Below are positions 50,627-62,770 of a stretch of 64,000 nt of DNA, one piece after another. The first letter of the stretch is position 1, and each line of letters opens with the position of its first letter. A program made the translations under genes and the position numbers. The DNA comes from Epiperipatus broadwayi (Eukaryota > Onychophora > Udeonychophora > Euonychophora > Peripatidae): positions 682,001 to 746,000 of the forward strand of contig JAQFVV010006354.1 in NCBI GenBank assembly GCA_028023455.1. Direction: 5' to 3'. The notes under the pieces were generated by a model, which was given only the letters and a program-made list of their open reading frames with translations, did not search any database and had not been told where the DNA came from.

Positions 50627-51660
50627 TGTAACAGACGGGGTTCGAATACAAGAGATAAGGCAATAGTGCTAATTGAGAGTGTTGATATGGAGCGATTATA
50701 TGCTAAAAGATATATATGTAAATAGTCATTCGAACCCTGTTACAAGGAGTGCGAAAGTTATGTGTGTATGCATATGTAAATATAGTTGTATGTGCGAGTG
50801 TACAATATGCGTATGTATTAATGGTGATGGTTACAATCAATTATATATAGAGCTGTATAAATTGTAATTGATTATTCGTATATATTTTATCCGTTAAGTT
50901 TTTTTTTAAAGTTTTAATAATATTGTCGGTAACACGTGTTTTTCTTTTGTTAATTAATCTCTTGAACATATGAGGGCAGAAATAGAAATGAATCAATTGC
51001 TGTAGGCAGTTTAGTCAATAACTGGCGTCGAGAAGTCTGAAAACTGGTCAAGTGGGTATTTTTGAAGAACAATGGAAGAACTGGTCAGTGGCGTATGGAT
51101 ACACAGAGAAAATTTTACAAAGTTAAAAGTGAAAAACAAAAGAACTTTTTGTTGTGCTCGAAAGGAGAGATATAGATAGGAAAAAAAAGAGACGCGGCTT
51201 GAACTACAGATTGGGTGGACATGTAATTTTTTTCTTAAGAAGTCATTAATATTTTCCCACCCAAAATGTCGGGGTAATTCTATAGTGCGAGTTTCGTTAA
51301 TCGGCCCAGTGGACACTTGTCATGGAACTCACCTGAAGCGGACTTACGAACTGCATTATTAAAATAAAGAAGGTTTGTTTCATCAAGTGTAATGGTGACA
51401 AAAGATCTTTGAAAATTGGACCCTGTCATAAAGCGAGTGAATCACCTACTCCACCTCTGGGATAAGCCATTCGATATACCCCATTGGAACTGTTTGCCAT
51501 CCGTTATATCTACCAGACCAGTATTCTTGGAGAATTATAAATGCGGACTTGTCTTTGATCGCGTGAACTAAGGTAAATTGACGTGGCACAAAAATATATG
51601 TTCAGTGAATGTGTCTTAATAAAGAAACTAGTGTTACCTCAATATTAATTACTATAATAG
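50627..51660 (+). mobile_element. Possible LTR or TRIM-type remnant
   Basis: TGTAACAGACGGGGTTCGAA at 50627 and ATTCGAACCCTGTTACA ending at 50744 form an inverted pair 118 bases apart, with the TG...CA ends common in LTRs. A TGGCGTCGAGAAG string at 51023 resembles a primer binding site after an LTR, and the following 600 bases are less AT-rich. A matching 32-base near-palindrome TGTAACAGGATTCAAACC to CCTGTTACA lies at 52493-52524. No RT, integrase or clear gag was found; the minus-strand ORF at 51011-51316 is not recognisable. The element could equally be a TIR element. Confidence 0.3.
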
Positions 51661-52178
51661 GTCTCTTTTAAAATTAAATAAAATAACAACATTAAATAAA
51701 CAGCTCTGATGTATAATTGCACTATTTTGATGCGTGTATGAATTATATATGTGTGTATCAGAATAAATGGGCTGTGCGCTTGAATATTGATATATTTATA
51801 TGCGTGTATAAATGGGATTTATTGGTAATGGGTATAGTCGTAGATAGAATAAATTTTATGATAAGATCCGGGTTAGATTAATGGATTTATAACAAATAAA
51901 CTATCGTACATAATAATAGACATATAAGACTTAGTTAGGTATTGTTAGCTTTGTTCTCTAGTTAGACTATCGTCCCCAAACCCTGAGATTGAGCTGGTTC
52001 GGTGTGCTACCATAAATAGATATACATACCAGAACCCTTATTTACGTTTTCGATGAGATAATTCTTATCCATGTGTAAGATTGGCGCGTGAGATGGAATC
52101 AAACCATGCTCACAAATATCTTCATTCGAAGCTACGGGTTAAAGCCTACAATGGCAGTTTAAAAGATATTGGTGGTGT

Positions 52179-52213
<35 letters not shown>

Positions 52214-52249
52214 GTAAAATACAATACCCGCTATATAAAATATTATATA
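51661..52249. other. AT-rich sequence before a foldback
   Basis: Contains a moderately GC-rich piece near 51950-52140 and an (AT)n run at about 52180-52212. No gene recognised. Confidence 0.45.
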
Positions 52250-52462
52250 TATAAATCTTTAATGGTAAATACAATATTATAGTTTAAATTCTTTTGTAGC
52301 ACTTTTGATTACATCGTAATCCTTGTCAGCTTTAACTGAATTTCAAATTTTTTAAACTTAATGTTATGTACATTTCCATAAGCTGATGAGGATTACCATG
52401 TAATCAAAAGTGCTACAAAAGAATTTAAACTATAATATTGTATTTAACATTAAAGATTTATA
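52250..52462. repeat. 213-bp foldback element with 83-base arms
   Basis: Arms 52250-52332 and 52380-52462 are reverse complements with about four mismatches (ends TATAAATCTTTAATG and CATTAAAGATTTATA); the central part is 47 bases. It sits in (AT)n-rich sequence, a common target for such elements. The inner arm string GATGAGGATTACCATG is distinctive and could be used to find further copies. Confidence 0.85.
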
Positions 52463-52492
52463 TACATATGGCTATGTATAGTCCCTTTGACT

Positions 52493-52524
52493 TGTAACAG
52501 GATTCAAACCTGGTTCCTGTTACA
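52493..52524. repeat. 32-base near-palindrome related to 50627-50744
   Basis: TGTAACAGG and CCTGTTACA surround ATTCAAACCTGGTT. The ends are the same as those of the inverted pair at 50627 and 50738, so this may be a minimal or collapsed member of that family or the other end of one larger element. Confidence 0.5.
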
Positions 52525-52819
52525 ATATATTTGCTTAATAAAGAATTATAATTTAAGTTATCATTTTTGGATCACTTTGTATTTATTGCAAAACTATTTT
52601 CCACATTAATTTATATTTATTATTTTATGATAAAGTTAAAGTGTAGAACTTAATTAAAATTTAGAAGATGTTTAAGGACGTTTATTTTAGGGTATTTAGA
52701 ATGGCTATAAAATTTCTTACCAATCTGAATGTCATCCTAAATTATTGTTTAATTTATTCCAAATTAAGATATTATGCTTTGTTTATGTAAATTAATAATA
52801 TGATTATTGTTAATATCAT

Positions 52820-52923
52820 AAGCCAGAAACTAGTCTGGGGATATTGGATGAGTAGGCACTAGATGGGGATTTTATGCACAAGCCTTCTGGCATCCATTGA
52901 TTACTTTAGCTTGCTGTGTGTGG

Positions 52924-52966
<43 letters not shown>

Positions 52967-53008
52967 TGGCACAATATATATATATATATATATATATATT
53001 GTGCCATT
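52820..53008 (+). repeat. Right-end fragment of the TTAA family broken by (AT)n
   Basis: AGCCAGAAACTAGTCTGGGG through TTCTGGCATCCATTGATTAC closely matches 39256-39332 in the 38946-39377 element. It then runs into two (AT)n tracts (about 52926-52964 and 52974-53000) separated by GATGGCACA, the last followed by TTGTGCCATT, making a small AT hairpin. The terminal GAGAGTTTTGC end is missing. Confidence 0.75.
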
Positions 53009-56000
53009 ACAATTTAGTCACTAGCTAAATTTATAGTAATGTGCATGTAAGAAAATGTAAAACCAAAATCATCATCACATTTTTATATAACAATAAATGA
53101 AGCTGTCGGGCATCCAAGTTTAAACCCTACAAGATCCAGTTTTAAAAGCTTTAGACAGAAAGAGGGTGGGTCAACAATTATATTCTTTATTTGTTTGTGT
53201 GTTAATAAAACTCAAACAGATTGGTCCACACATTTAATTATTTAATATTTGATTTTTTCTGTTAAAAAGCAAAGTTGCACATATATAGGCAATGTATGTG
53301 TAAACTATTTAATTGTTTTATATTTCAAATATTAAACACTTTAACTTTCTTTAAGACTAACCTATGCTTGATCAATTTTGATATCTTATTCTGTTTCTAT
53401 TTTTGCTTTTCTATAATTGTAAGTGGGAATTGAAAAAGTCATAGATTTAATTTTAAACATTAAGGTTATAATTACTAAGCTGGTAATTAGATTATTGTTA
53501 TGACAGTTTATGAATGATTTGAAATGATAAAGTATGTGTGTACATTATATACAGAAATTTACATTTATTAAATATTGAAAGAAAAAGAAGGGTTAAATCT
53601 GTCAAATTATTTTTTTACAAATCTGTTGAATCAGATATCTATTTTTGTCACAATTTTGTTTTTGTAAATGATTGTTTGTCACTTTGGGAGCTTAAGCTTG
53701 GTGGGAACTCTAATTTTGAAATTATCTCATCTTAAGATTAAAGAAAAGAAACTCCAATTTTAGATATTACAGATATACGTGAAAAAGGATTAAGTCTATT
53801 TTTTTTAAGACAAAAGTGTCTGAAAAGCAGATGTGTGATTTTTTTGGGTTGGTCAAAAATAGCAATTCATACTATCACTCTAATTGGGTGAGTTGACTCA
53901 AAAATCAGATATAAAAGCAGTCTGGAAAATCAGTTGAGTTATTAGATTAGATTATTGTTATTATAATATTTGTGATAGAGACTTTTTAAAAAAATTATTG
54001 AAACTAATGCAGACAAACATTTTTAGTTCTGCTAGGTAATTTTTTTAAAATCATTTTTATGAAGTTTTGAATGTTGAAAATGTAAGAAATGACGGGGTAG
54101 AAAAATTATATATGTGTCCCATCCAGACCTGACCATCATGGAGCTGCAGATCATATAGGAAAGAAAAGATGTCTTGTCTGAAAAATAATATTCTACACCT
54201 TTCAACTGACTGAGAGAAATAAGATGTTTTTAAATAGAAGGAAGAAAACATTCACCTGCATTCTAAGGAGATCAGAAAGATGAATTAATCTAATGATAAA
54301 TATTAATCATCAAGTCCAATTAATTGTTCCAGCAACTGAATTTAAAACCCAGGGAATTTATAAATGTGAAAACAACTGCTGTATTTCATCCACTAAAAGA
54401 ATCATGCTTGACAGGGAGAGAAGAAAAATTAATATAAAGATTTCCAAATTGTCCACTAAAGCAAATAACTTCAATCGGATCATCATCATCAAATAATTAT
54501 ACACTTTAAGAAAGAGATTGTTTCAAAGAAACACGGAAATTGTTGCTGCCAAAAATAGACATTAAAAGAGAAATTTGACTCATTAGAAGTCACTACAAAG
54601 AACTGGTAGTATAAATTTTTTTTTGATATATTTTCTTTATGATAGCAGAGTCTTAAAATTTTAGCAATAAAGTGGTATATTTTATTTAAAGAACTTTTAA
54701 AGACTATTCAGATCGATTAAAACCAGGAATGTCTTACTAATAATAACTTTGAGCTTCATAAATGATCTTGAATGTATCAAAATTGTTTGTTTATTAATTT
54801 ACAGTTATGAAATATTAATGTGTAAAATAATTTTTTGTATTATTATTTTGGTTTTAAATAATATTTTGTTATTATGGGATAAAACACACACCTACATAAT
54901 AATATTTTTATGTGTGTATAATTGTGTGCGAATGTGAAGTAATAAGTAGTATTAAATATTAAATTACTTTGTTTTAAGAAAGTATAGGTTTCAGCTTAGA
55001 AGGGAGGGGGAGAAAATAATTTAAAACTTGTTTCTAAAACTTGCTCTTTCCAATTTTACTAACATTTATTTTTGTCATTCTACTTACATGTTAGATTTAT
55101 AAAGTATGTGTGCCAATGAGCGAATATTTTTTTTTATGAAATACTTTTCTTGTGGATGGAGCATTTTAACAAATCGGTTACCCAATTTAATACAATATAC
55201 TTTTGAAATACATTTACGGGAAAGGGGGAAGAATTTAAAATTTAATGTTATGATTTTAAAACAGTCTATTATGATTATTGTTGTTATTGTTAATATAAAT
55301 TTTCATGTAAATGTGAAAATTTTTATGTATATGTTAAAAATTCAGTAATAAATATTAGTTTATGTTATTAAATGAGGCGTATATAGTTCATCAAGAGTAG
55401 TCTTTATCAAGTTTGATCATTCATCATCAATGGTTGAATATTAGTTGTTTAAGATATGATTAAATATGCTAAGATTAACAATAATCATGAATTTCTTTAT
55501 AACAATTAGGTTTTATGTTTAGGCTTAGTCCTAAAGCTGTGGTTGAAACCACTGTCATTGTCATTATTGTCATCATCATCATCATTATCACGTTTTAATT
55601 AATGAGCTGTTTAAATGTTTAAAGGCCATAAATAAATATTGATTTCATAATATTTAGTGATTTCTTAGTAATATTATAACCACCATTCCATCATCTATTT
55701 CATGCAAGAATGAGTGAATTGCCATCCTAAATTAATAGTAGTCTGAGCTAGTAAAACTTATAAAAAAGTATTGAAACACATTCATTATGCTAAGATCTGA
55801 GAAATGATTTGTGTCTAATGAATTCCACTTTAGTTTAAAGATGTTTTATGCTTACTTAGATATTAGTGCATACAGTGATATGGCTCTAAAAAGCAAAATC
55901 TTCTATGTTTATTAGAAATAAAATACCAAAAAGGAATTCAAATCCGGTACCTGTGAAAAGTTATTAGATATAACTGTGTCTAGATTCAAATAATCTAGTG

Positions 56001-56560
56001 GCGCCCTGCTAGACCATATTCACTTGGTATTTGTATGGATATGCACTTAACATCAAACCAAGAAATGAAAGTGGATAAAATTTACTGTCTGTATACCTGA
56101 GCAGATATTTTATTGAGTTACTAGTGTACTCACCTCATGTGATTTCTATATACCTGAATTATAATAGTTGTTATTAATAATTTGTTTATAATTATTGATA
56201 TTGTGATATCTTGAGAAATCTATATGTTTCATTTAATCCAATGACCCTTAATATGATTGATAACTCAGTCTGACCTTTTGGTTTAATAGCCACTACTCAG
56301 GTATTCTTCTCATAATTTAATTTAAGCTACAATGCTTTTCGTTTATTAAGCTAAATATTTATATATTGAATCGTTTCCTCATTATTTAATACATTTGGAT
56401 CGTTTCATCATCTTTATTAAGTTACCATGAATATAATATTTGAATATTTGAGATTTTAATAATATTTGGATTTTGACAAATCCAATGATATTTTAATATA
56501 CAATTGAATTTCTCTTTAATATGTTACAATGGGCCTTTTGAGCTATTTCTCTTTGAGCTA
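53009..56560. other. AT-rich sequence, possible old LTR-like promoter
   Basis: About 3.5 kb. A TATAAAAGC box at about 53913 followed by CAGTTGAGTTATTAG resembles the 16437 arrangement. The stretch 54090-54480 is somewhat less AT-rich, but its open frames are not recognisable. A short string TCTAGTGGCGCCCTGCTAGA near 55995 is palindromic. No gene is called. Confidence 0.45.
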
Positions 56561-56574
56561 CTTTAATTTAAGTT

Positions 56575-56613
<39 letters not shown>

Positions 56614-56670
56614 TTGTAACTTAAATATATATATATATATATATATATAGTGAGTTTTGCCTGTCTTTAA
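56561..56670. repeat. AT hairpin and solo TTAA-family end
   Basis: TTTAAGTTACAAT, an (AT)n run and ATTGTAACTTAAA form an inverted repeat across about 56566-56625. After a second (AT)n run, GTGAGTTTTGCCTGTCTTTAA (56650-56670, one base over the motif) matches the right end of the 38946-39377 family including its terminal TTAA. Confidence 0.55.
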
Positions 56671-58049
56671 CGACAGTTATACATAAGCTTAAGAGGAGGT
56701 AGTCATACGATGATAATTGTGATAAGTTATTAATTTAGGGATTGATATATGTTTTATTTTATTTCTAGGATTTTATTCAATGTAGAATAAATCTGATGAA
56801 TCAAAATAATTTATTTTATAATTAAATGAGATCATATTTATCTGAGATATGCTGATTTGTTTCACAAACAATATTATGTAAAATTATCTTGTTAATGAAG
56901 AAATTATTTTAAAAGATGAATCTTATGTGGCAAAGTTTAAAAGAACTTTTTAATTTTATAAAACTAAATATAATGCATTTATCTGATCCTGACAATGAGA
57001 TACTTAGAAGATATATAATAAGGATTGTAGTTTTAATAAGTGCCTAAAGGAGAAAGATTTTAAACGTAGGCATATGCTCACAATATTAAGAGTTCATTAT
57101 TTATACTAGAGTGAATTGAGAGTTCTCCCTCTCTTAGGTTGTTGATAATATTACTTTGTATTTTAATTATCTTTTATTGTACTTGAATACACCAAAATAG
57201 TTTCTTATTGTAGCATATGGCATTTATGGTATAGATCCACTGACCTTAGCTATTACATGACAGTTTATCCTATACATTGTGTAGTGTTGTTGTGATCTCT
57301 GAGTGTTGTTCATTTTCTTTTGTATCATATTCTTACATGGATACAATTGGAAATCTCTATCATCTGTTCATTTTGGTTACAATTTTGGTGCATTAATGTA
57401 TGGCATTTCCTCTCTGCTATTTTTCTTTAGGTTATAATATATTTATAATTTATAACTATGATTTAAATATAAAATAAATTAACTGAATCATATTATTTTA
57501 TCTACAAATCCTATACAATTTGTAAATTAAATGGATTAACTATTTTTTGTAAAATAAATGTTTGTTTTAAAAAAATATATAGATATATACATACATGCTA
57601 ATTTGATAATGAATATAATAAATGAATATCTTGTAAAAACATATATATATAAATTAAAATTTCATAAAAATAAAACCTTAATATTATTTAATAAATTAAT
57701 TTACGCCGAGAAAAATTATAAATAAAAACTTAAATTTTAACAAAAATTAAATTTATACAATCCTTTAGAAACAATTGAATATTTATAAGTATAAATGAAA
57801 ATGCATAAATAAATATGAAAAATAATAATATGATTTTTAATAATATATACAAATTTGACAGAGAATAAGTATAATTATTTAGATTGTATAATATTTATAA
57901 ATGCATTATTTATTCTTTTTTAAACGGTGTAAAAAATACAAGTAATAATTTGAATTATATGTTAAATGTTACCCGTAAAAATATATATTATATATAAATT
58001 TTAAATTATAATAATGGTAAAAAATAAAAATATATGTGTATATATATAT
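56671..58049. other. AT-rich sequence, nothing recognised
   Basis: About 1.4 kb with a short (TA)n tract near 57640. Dense stops, no conserved motif. Confidence 0.5.
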
Positions 58050-58385
58050 ATTAAACAGAAATACTGTTGATTACATTGTAATTATTATAATCTGAAGAAA
58101 TTAAACACAAAGAACAAACATCATATGATTTTCCAAGCATTATATATATCGATATTAACAGATTATCTATTTATTGTATAATCTTTAAATTGGTTTATAC
58201 AATTGATTTCTTTATTTTTTTTCTATTTTTTTTAAATTTAATATTTTTGTGTAATCTCTACTAAAAGTAAATATAAAACTGTAAAATATTTTATGCTCAA
58301 AGAAAATCAGATATATCTATATTTTCTTTCATAGAATCTTACAAAACTTAGCTCTTTTTGCAACAATGGATTATTTTCTTTGCTT
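58050..58385 (+). repeat. Dispersed repeat family 2, copy 2
   Basis: Aligns with 20450-20760 in the same orientation (see that entry for shared boxes). Both begin near a TTAAACAGAA string. There is no ORF. The family is unnamed here. Confidence 0.65.
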
Positions 58386-59059
58386 TGCATATATCATTAT
58401 CATTTAATGTACATGTTTACAACATTGTTTAATCCTAATAGTTTTAAATAATCATCATAATTGAAATGATCAATTCTAAATTTTTTTACCTTTGATCAAT
58501 AAGTTTTTTACTTGTTTCTTCAAACTAGTTACTTTTAAATACAAATTACAACACAAATACCCAATATTTAGAATGTATCTTTAATTCATTAAAGTCTTAC
58601 AGATTTAATCTTTAAAATCATTCATGTACGATTATTTACATTCATACAAGATTTACCATAACATGGACTATGTGAATATTTATCTAATATATATTTGAGA
58701 GTTTTTGTTATGATTCATGGAATTAAATAATGCCTACATGATAGTTTAGAATCACTTTTGTGTTGCATTTAATGATGTATTAGTTTTAAGAAATGGTCTA
58801 TTTTGGGAATACTAATAGTTTAACTTAAATACTAGTATAAAGCTGCAGTAAATATTACAGATGTTATCAGATAAAATTAAATAAGCAGAATTAAGAGTAA
58901 TAATAAAATAAAGAAAAAAAACTAAAGCAATGTGGAGAGACATTCTGTTTTCATAAAATATGTATTTTGAAAAATATTAGATTATTCAAAACAAGCTTTC
59001 AAGCAAAATGCACATGCACAAACACTCACAAATATATATATATATATATGAATTATTGT
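58386..59059. other. AT-rich sequence, nothing recognised
   Basis: About 670 bases with a short (AT)n run near 59035. No gene or named repeat. Confidence 0.5.
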
Positions 59060-59645
59060 CTTACCAATGCTGACCTTAAGTTTTTCTGGCCCCTCCTACA
59101 TAAAACCTTAATATGTCTATTTAATTATACAGAAAAGAGATAGCAGAATACAGGCTGAATATGTAATATTTAAATACACTATGTTTTCTATACTAAACTT
59201 AATGTAATTATAACTCAGACTTTCAAACTCCCTACAGCTACCCAATCCATATTATACAATTGATACATATGACCACATACATGTGAAAAAGATAAATGAT
59301 CTCCAAAATACATATTTCATGCTGAAACAACCCTCATCAGTTAATCCAGATCACCATCTCACACATCTATACAATCAGTGCTTAGTTTATATTAAAACAG
59401 CAAGTCTTCAAACTTTAATGGAAAAGTTTCAATATTTTTCACTTTACATCTTTTCAGCCATCCATATCATTGAAAATGTGAAGATGAAATGCCCAATGCC
59501 CTTGATGATGCCAATATTTTTGTCATACCCATCCTTGACCTTAAGTCAGTCTGACCCCTTCAACATAAGACCTTAATTTGTCTATTTAATTACACAAAAG
59601 AGGGATGAGCAGAATACATTATAATTACATTAAGTTTAGTATTGA
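59060..59645. repeat. 585-bp unit with direct repeats and an exact inverted repeat
   Basis: TGACCTTAAGT then TCTG(G/A)CCCC and CCTTAAT(A/T)TGTCTATTTAATTA form direct repeats of about 90 bases at about 59068-59155 and 59528-59616. In addition 59190-59213 (ATACTAAACTTAATGTAATT plus 4) is an exact reverse complement of 59619-59642. The interior has a 97-codon chance-like ORF (59283-59576) of no known family. The mixed arrangement suggests two overlapping insertions or a rearranged element. Confidence 0.65.
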
Positions 59646-59859
59646 AAATATACATGTATTAAAGTGAAGATTACAGTGAAGGTCTTGTTGATAACTGAAA
59701 GATCTTTGATATCTTTTGAGATCTTAAAGAAATAGAACAGTTTAAATTCCCACTGTCAAATTCATGTATTATAGTTGTTACAGATGCTATTACTAGATGG
59801 TTATACATAGGGTAAACAAATCATAGATGAGCTAATTATCAACATGAATTATGCAGAAT
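59646..59859. other. Short AT-rich interval
   Basis: About 210 bases between the direct-repeat unit and the RTE copy. It may include part of the RTE 5' region; I could not align it with confidence. Confidence 0.4.
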
Positions 59860-62770
59860 CATGAGTTTACAGGTTTTTATCTGTCAGTTTATGACCAAGA
59901 AGTGCCATAGTCTTTCTTCTCATTTGCCTGATAATTTTAAAATGAAATATCAGTTTGAGTTTTTGAAACAAGATAAATGTGTGTGTAAATAATTTTAAAA
60001 AAAAATCGATATTTATAATGGTGATAGCCGAAACTATATTATAGTTTTTATTTCACAGAGATTGTATGGTCACCGCTCACAACAATGATGTTGGTCAGAT
60101 GCAGAGGGTGCTAAGAATCTTGTGGCTGCCAATGTATGCTTCCATTTAATAACAGTCTTCTATTTAAGTATCAGCAACTACAGATTATTTTCAAGAAAAG
60201 AATGAGAAAAAGATATACCTATTATTAAATGGGTTATTGTTTGACTTTGTGAAATTTAAAACAAAGTAAAGAGACAATTAATTTAAAAGTGAACATATAT
60301 TTTACTATAAAGAAACAACATTTTGAAAGCACAAGTGAAGTGGGATTTATTATAATAAAAAGTGAAAAAATAACATTATTGACATTGATGATATATCAGG
60401 CAGCATGGCAAAATTAGTCATTTAAGTTGTTTCTGTAATAAAAAAGCAGATGATTTTTATATGATGTACAAAATGCAATTGATAAGATCAAGACATATTT
60501 TACAACTGTCATGGAAGACTTTAAGGATAGAATTGGTAAACAATTGAAAGATATTTGGATACAGTGATAGAAATTGGAGAGGCATGGACCTGTAAAATTC
60601 ACAGAAAAAAAAAGAATTATTTCTTTAAAAAAAAAAAGTAAATGAAAATGGAGATAAAAGCATTCAATTAGAAGTACAACAAAATTGGTTTATATTTAGA
60701 TGAACAGAAAAAATAAGCATTAAGATTATAATTTTCTCAATAGATTCAAAATAGAAAGTTATCCTTGATTTGTGGAATGTGAGATATTTGTTAATACAAA
60801 ATCAAAAAGATGAAAACAACATTAAAAAGTTGATATTTTTAACCTTCAGATACAATATAAATTAAAATATGCAAATTGTTTTAAAATATTAATAAACTTT
60901 GAAGGTGGTTTAAACTTGACTGAAATCAGGAGGAAGATAACCAATGCTCTATTAAGAATAATAAATAAAAGAGCTGATACAAAAAAGCAGCAATTTCTCA
61001 ATAGACTTTAGTTGAGACAAGACAAAATATAAAAAAAAGAATGAATATCAAATATTTTTAAAAATGATCCTTTTAAAAGAATTAAATATTTACAGTTTTA
61101 AAAAATGACAGAAAAATAGTTAATAATGAATAAAAAATATAACTATGAATGAGCAAGGAAAGCTATAGAAAATAATAAAAGTGTCAGATGTGTAAAATGA
61201 CATCTTGATATTAAAAAAGTGTTTTAGCAGTAAGAAGAAAAGTTATAACTATTACTACAAAGAGAGACATTATGAAATATGAACGAGTTTCATAAACTAT
61301 TATATAGAAATAAAGAACAAGAAAATAAAATATTATATACTAATTTCTACATATTCTGAATTGCCAAGTCCTGTAGAGAAAGCTGTAAGATGTGCAATTG
61401 AATCTGTAAAGGAGGGAAAAATCTGTGGGTAAATGAATAAATTATTATTGATTTTTAAAAATAAGTAAATGTAAAAGTAAAAAAATTGTTGAAAAAGGTA
61501 TAGATAATAAATGAATTACTGATAAAAATGTAGCATATGACTGAAGAATGAAGTAATAATATTGGTAGTTAAGAAAAATGATAAAGATGTTAGAAAAATA
61601 CAGACCTACCATTTTTTATATAAGTTCAGTTCAAAATTACAACTATCAGAGAACTTGATATTTAAATTAATCAAATGAACAAGATGGACTTTAAAATGAT
61701 TTTACTATAGTGAATCATATCCAACTATTATGAAAAGTTGTGGAAAGAAGAAATGAATTTGATTTGTCATTATATTTTGATTTGTAGGTTATGAGAAGAG
61801 CTTTGATTTCATAAGTATTTCTATATTGATTAAAGCTTTGAATTATCAATATGTAGATTCAAGATATTGTCATATTCTGAATAATATTTTTTAAAATGCA
61901 ATAGCAGTGATTTGATTATATGATGATACTAAAAAGATTAACATTGGAAAGGTTATATACCAGAATGCATTCTTAGCTTTAAAACCTTCTACTATTTTGT
62001 GGATTAAAATGGGAACCTATACTAAATGGAGATTATTTATAATTTATGCCAGCTACATTTTACAGCTGATGTGATTGTTTATGCAAATAATGTTATATTG
62101 CTTCTGACAATGTTTCAAAAGTTAACAGATTAAAGTAGAACTAAAGATAAATGTGAAAAGACTAAAGTAATATTCAATGAATTCTATGAGTATAAAATAA
62201 AAATTGATAATCACTGCTACCATTATTAGTAGAGCTGGAAACAATTGAGAAATTAATTATAGAATTAAACTCGGATGGAGTGTTTTCAGTAGAAATAACT
62301 TAGTATTGAAAGAAAATATGATATATTATTGAAATAGAAGGGTTTTAGTAATTGCATTTTGCCAGTTTCTTTTTTAGACCTGAAGCTTGGATATGTAAAA
62401 AAAAACCTGCAACTTCAGACCAATTGACTAAATATAAACAGATATATTTAGCAGTAATAAGAAAAGATCACAAATAAAATACATTGGTGAGAAAACAAAA
62501 AGGTGTCACTAACATCATGGAAAGAATTAAGAGATTAAAATGAAGTGATTTGGAAAAAATGGTGATAGATTGACAGTTGATGTTTTAAATTATATTTCAA
62601 GAGATTGTTAAAGTCTTAGAAAAAACACATGTGAGATGGATGAAATAAGATTGTTTGCTACTGAGATATGTAGAAGAAAGTCTATATATCAAGAACTCAA
62701 TTAAATTTGGAAAGATTTTTTATTATACCCAAATGGATTGATAAGAGTTAAAAATGATGATGATTATTAA
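59860..62770 (+). mobile_element. RTE-type (BovB-like) LINE, copy 2, heavily decayed
   Basis: Aligns along its length with RTE copy 1 (27980-31022). Shared landmarks are the 5' string GACCAAGAAGTGCCATAG (copy 1 GATCAAGAAACACCATGG), GAGGGTGCTAAGAATC (60105), GACTTTGTGAA (60243), GAAGACTTTAAGGATAGAATTGG (endonuclease GDFN region with Gly changed), and the ATGATGATGATTATT end near 62754. Stops and indels are everywhere, and no piece longer than a few dozen codons survives. The decay relative to copy 1 indicates an earlier insertion or a different subfamily. Confidence 0.85.

Noticed and set aside
51011-51316. 101-codon minus ORF in the possible LTR remnant
   Set aside because: No recognisable retroelement motif and atypical composition; likely chance in a less AT-rich block.
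54293-54496. 67-codon plus ORF with several Cys
   Set aside because: No recognisable family and no splice or promoter support.
59283-59576. 97-codon plus ORF inside the direct-repeat unit
   Set aside because: Runs into the right-hand direct repeat and has no family resemblance; more likely chance.
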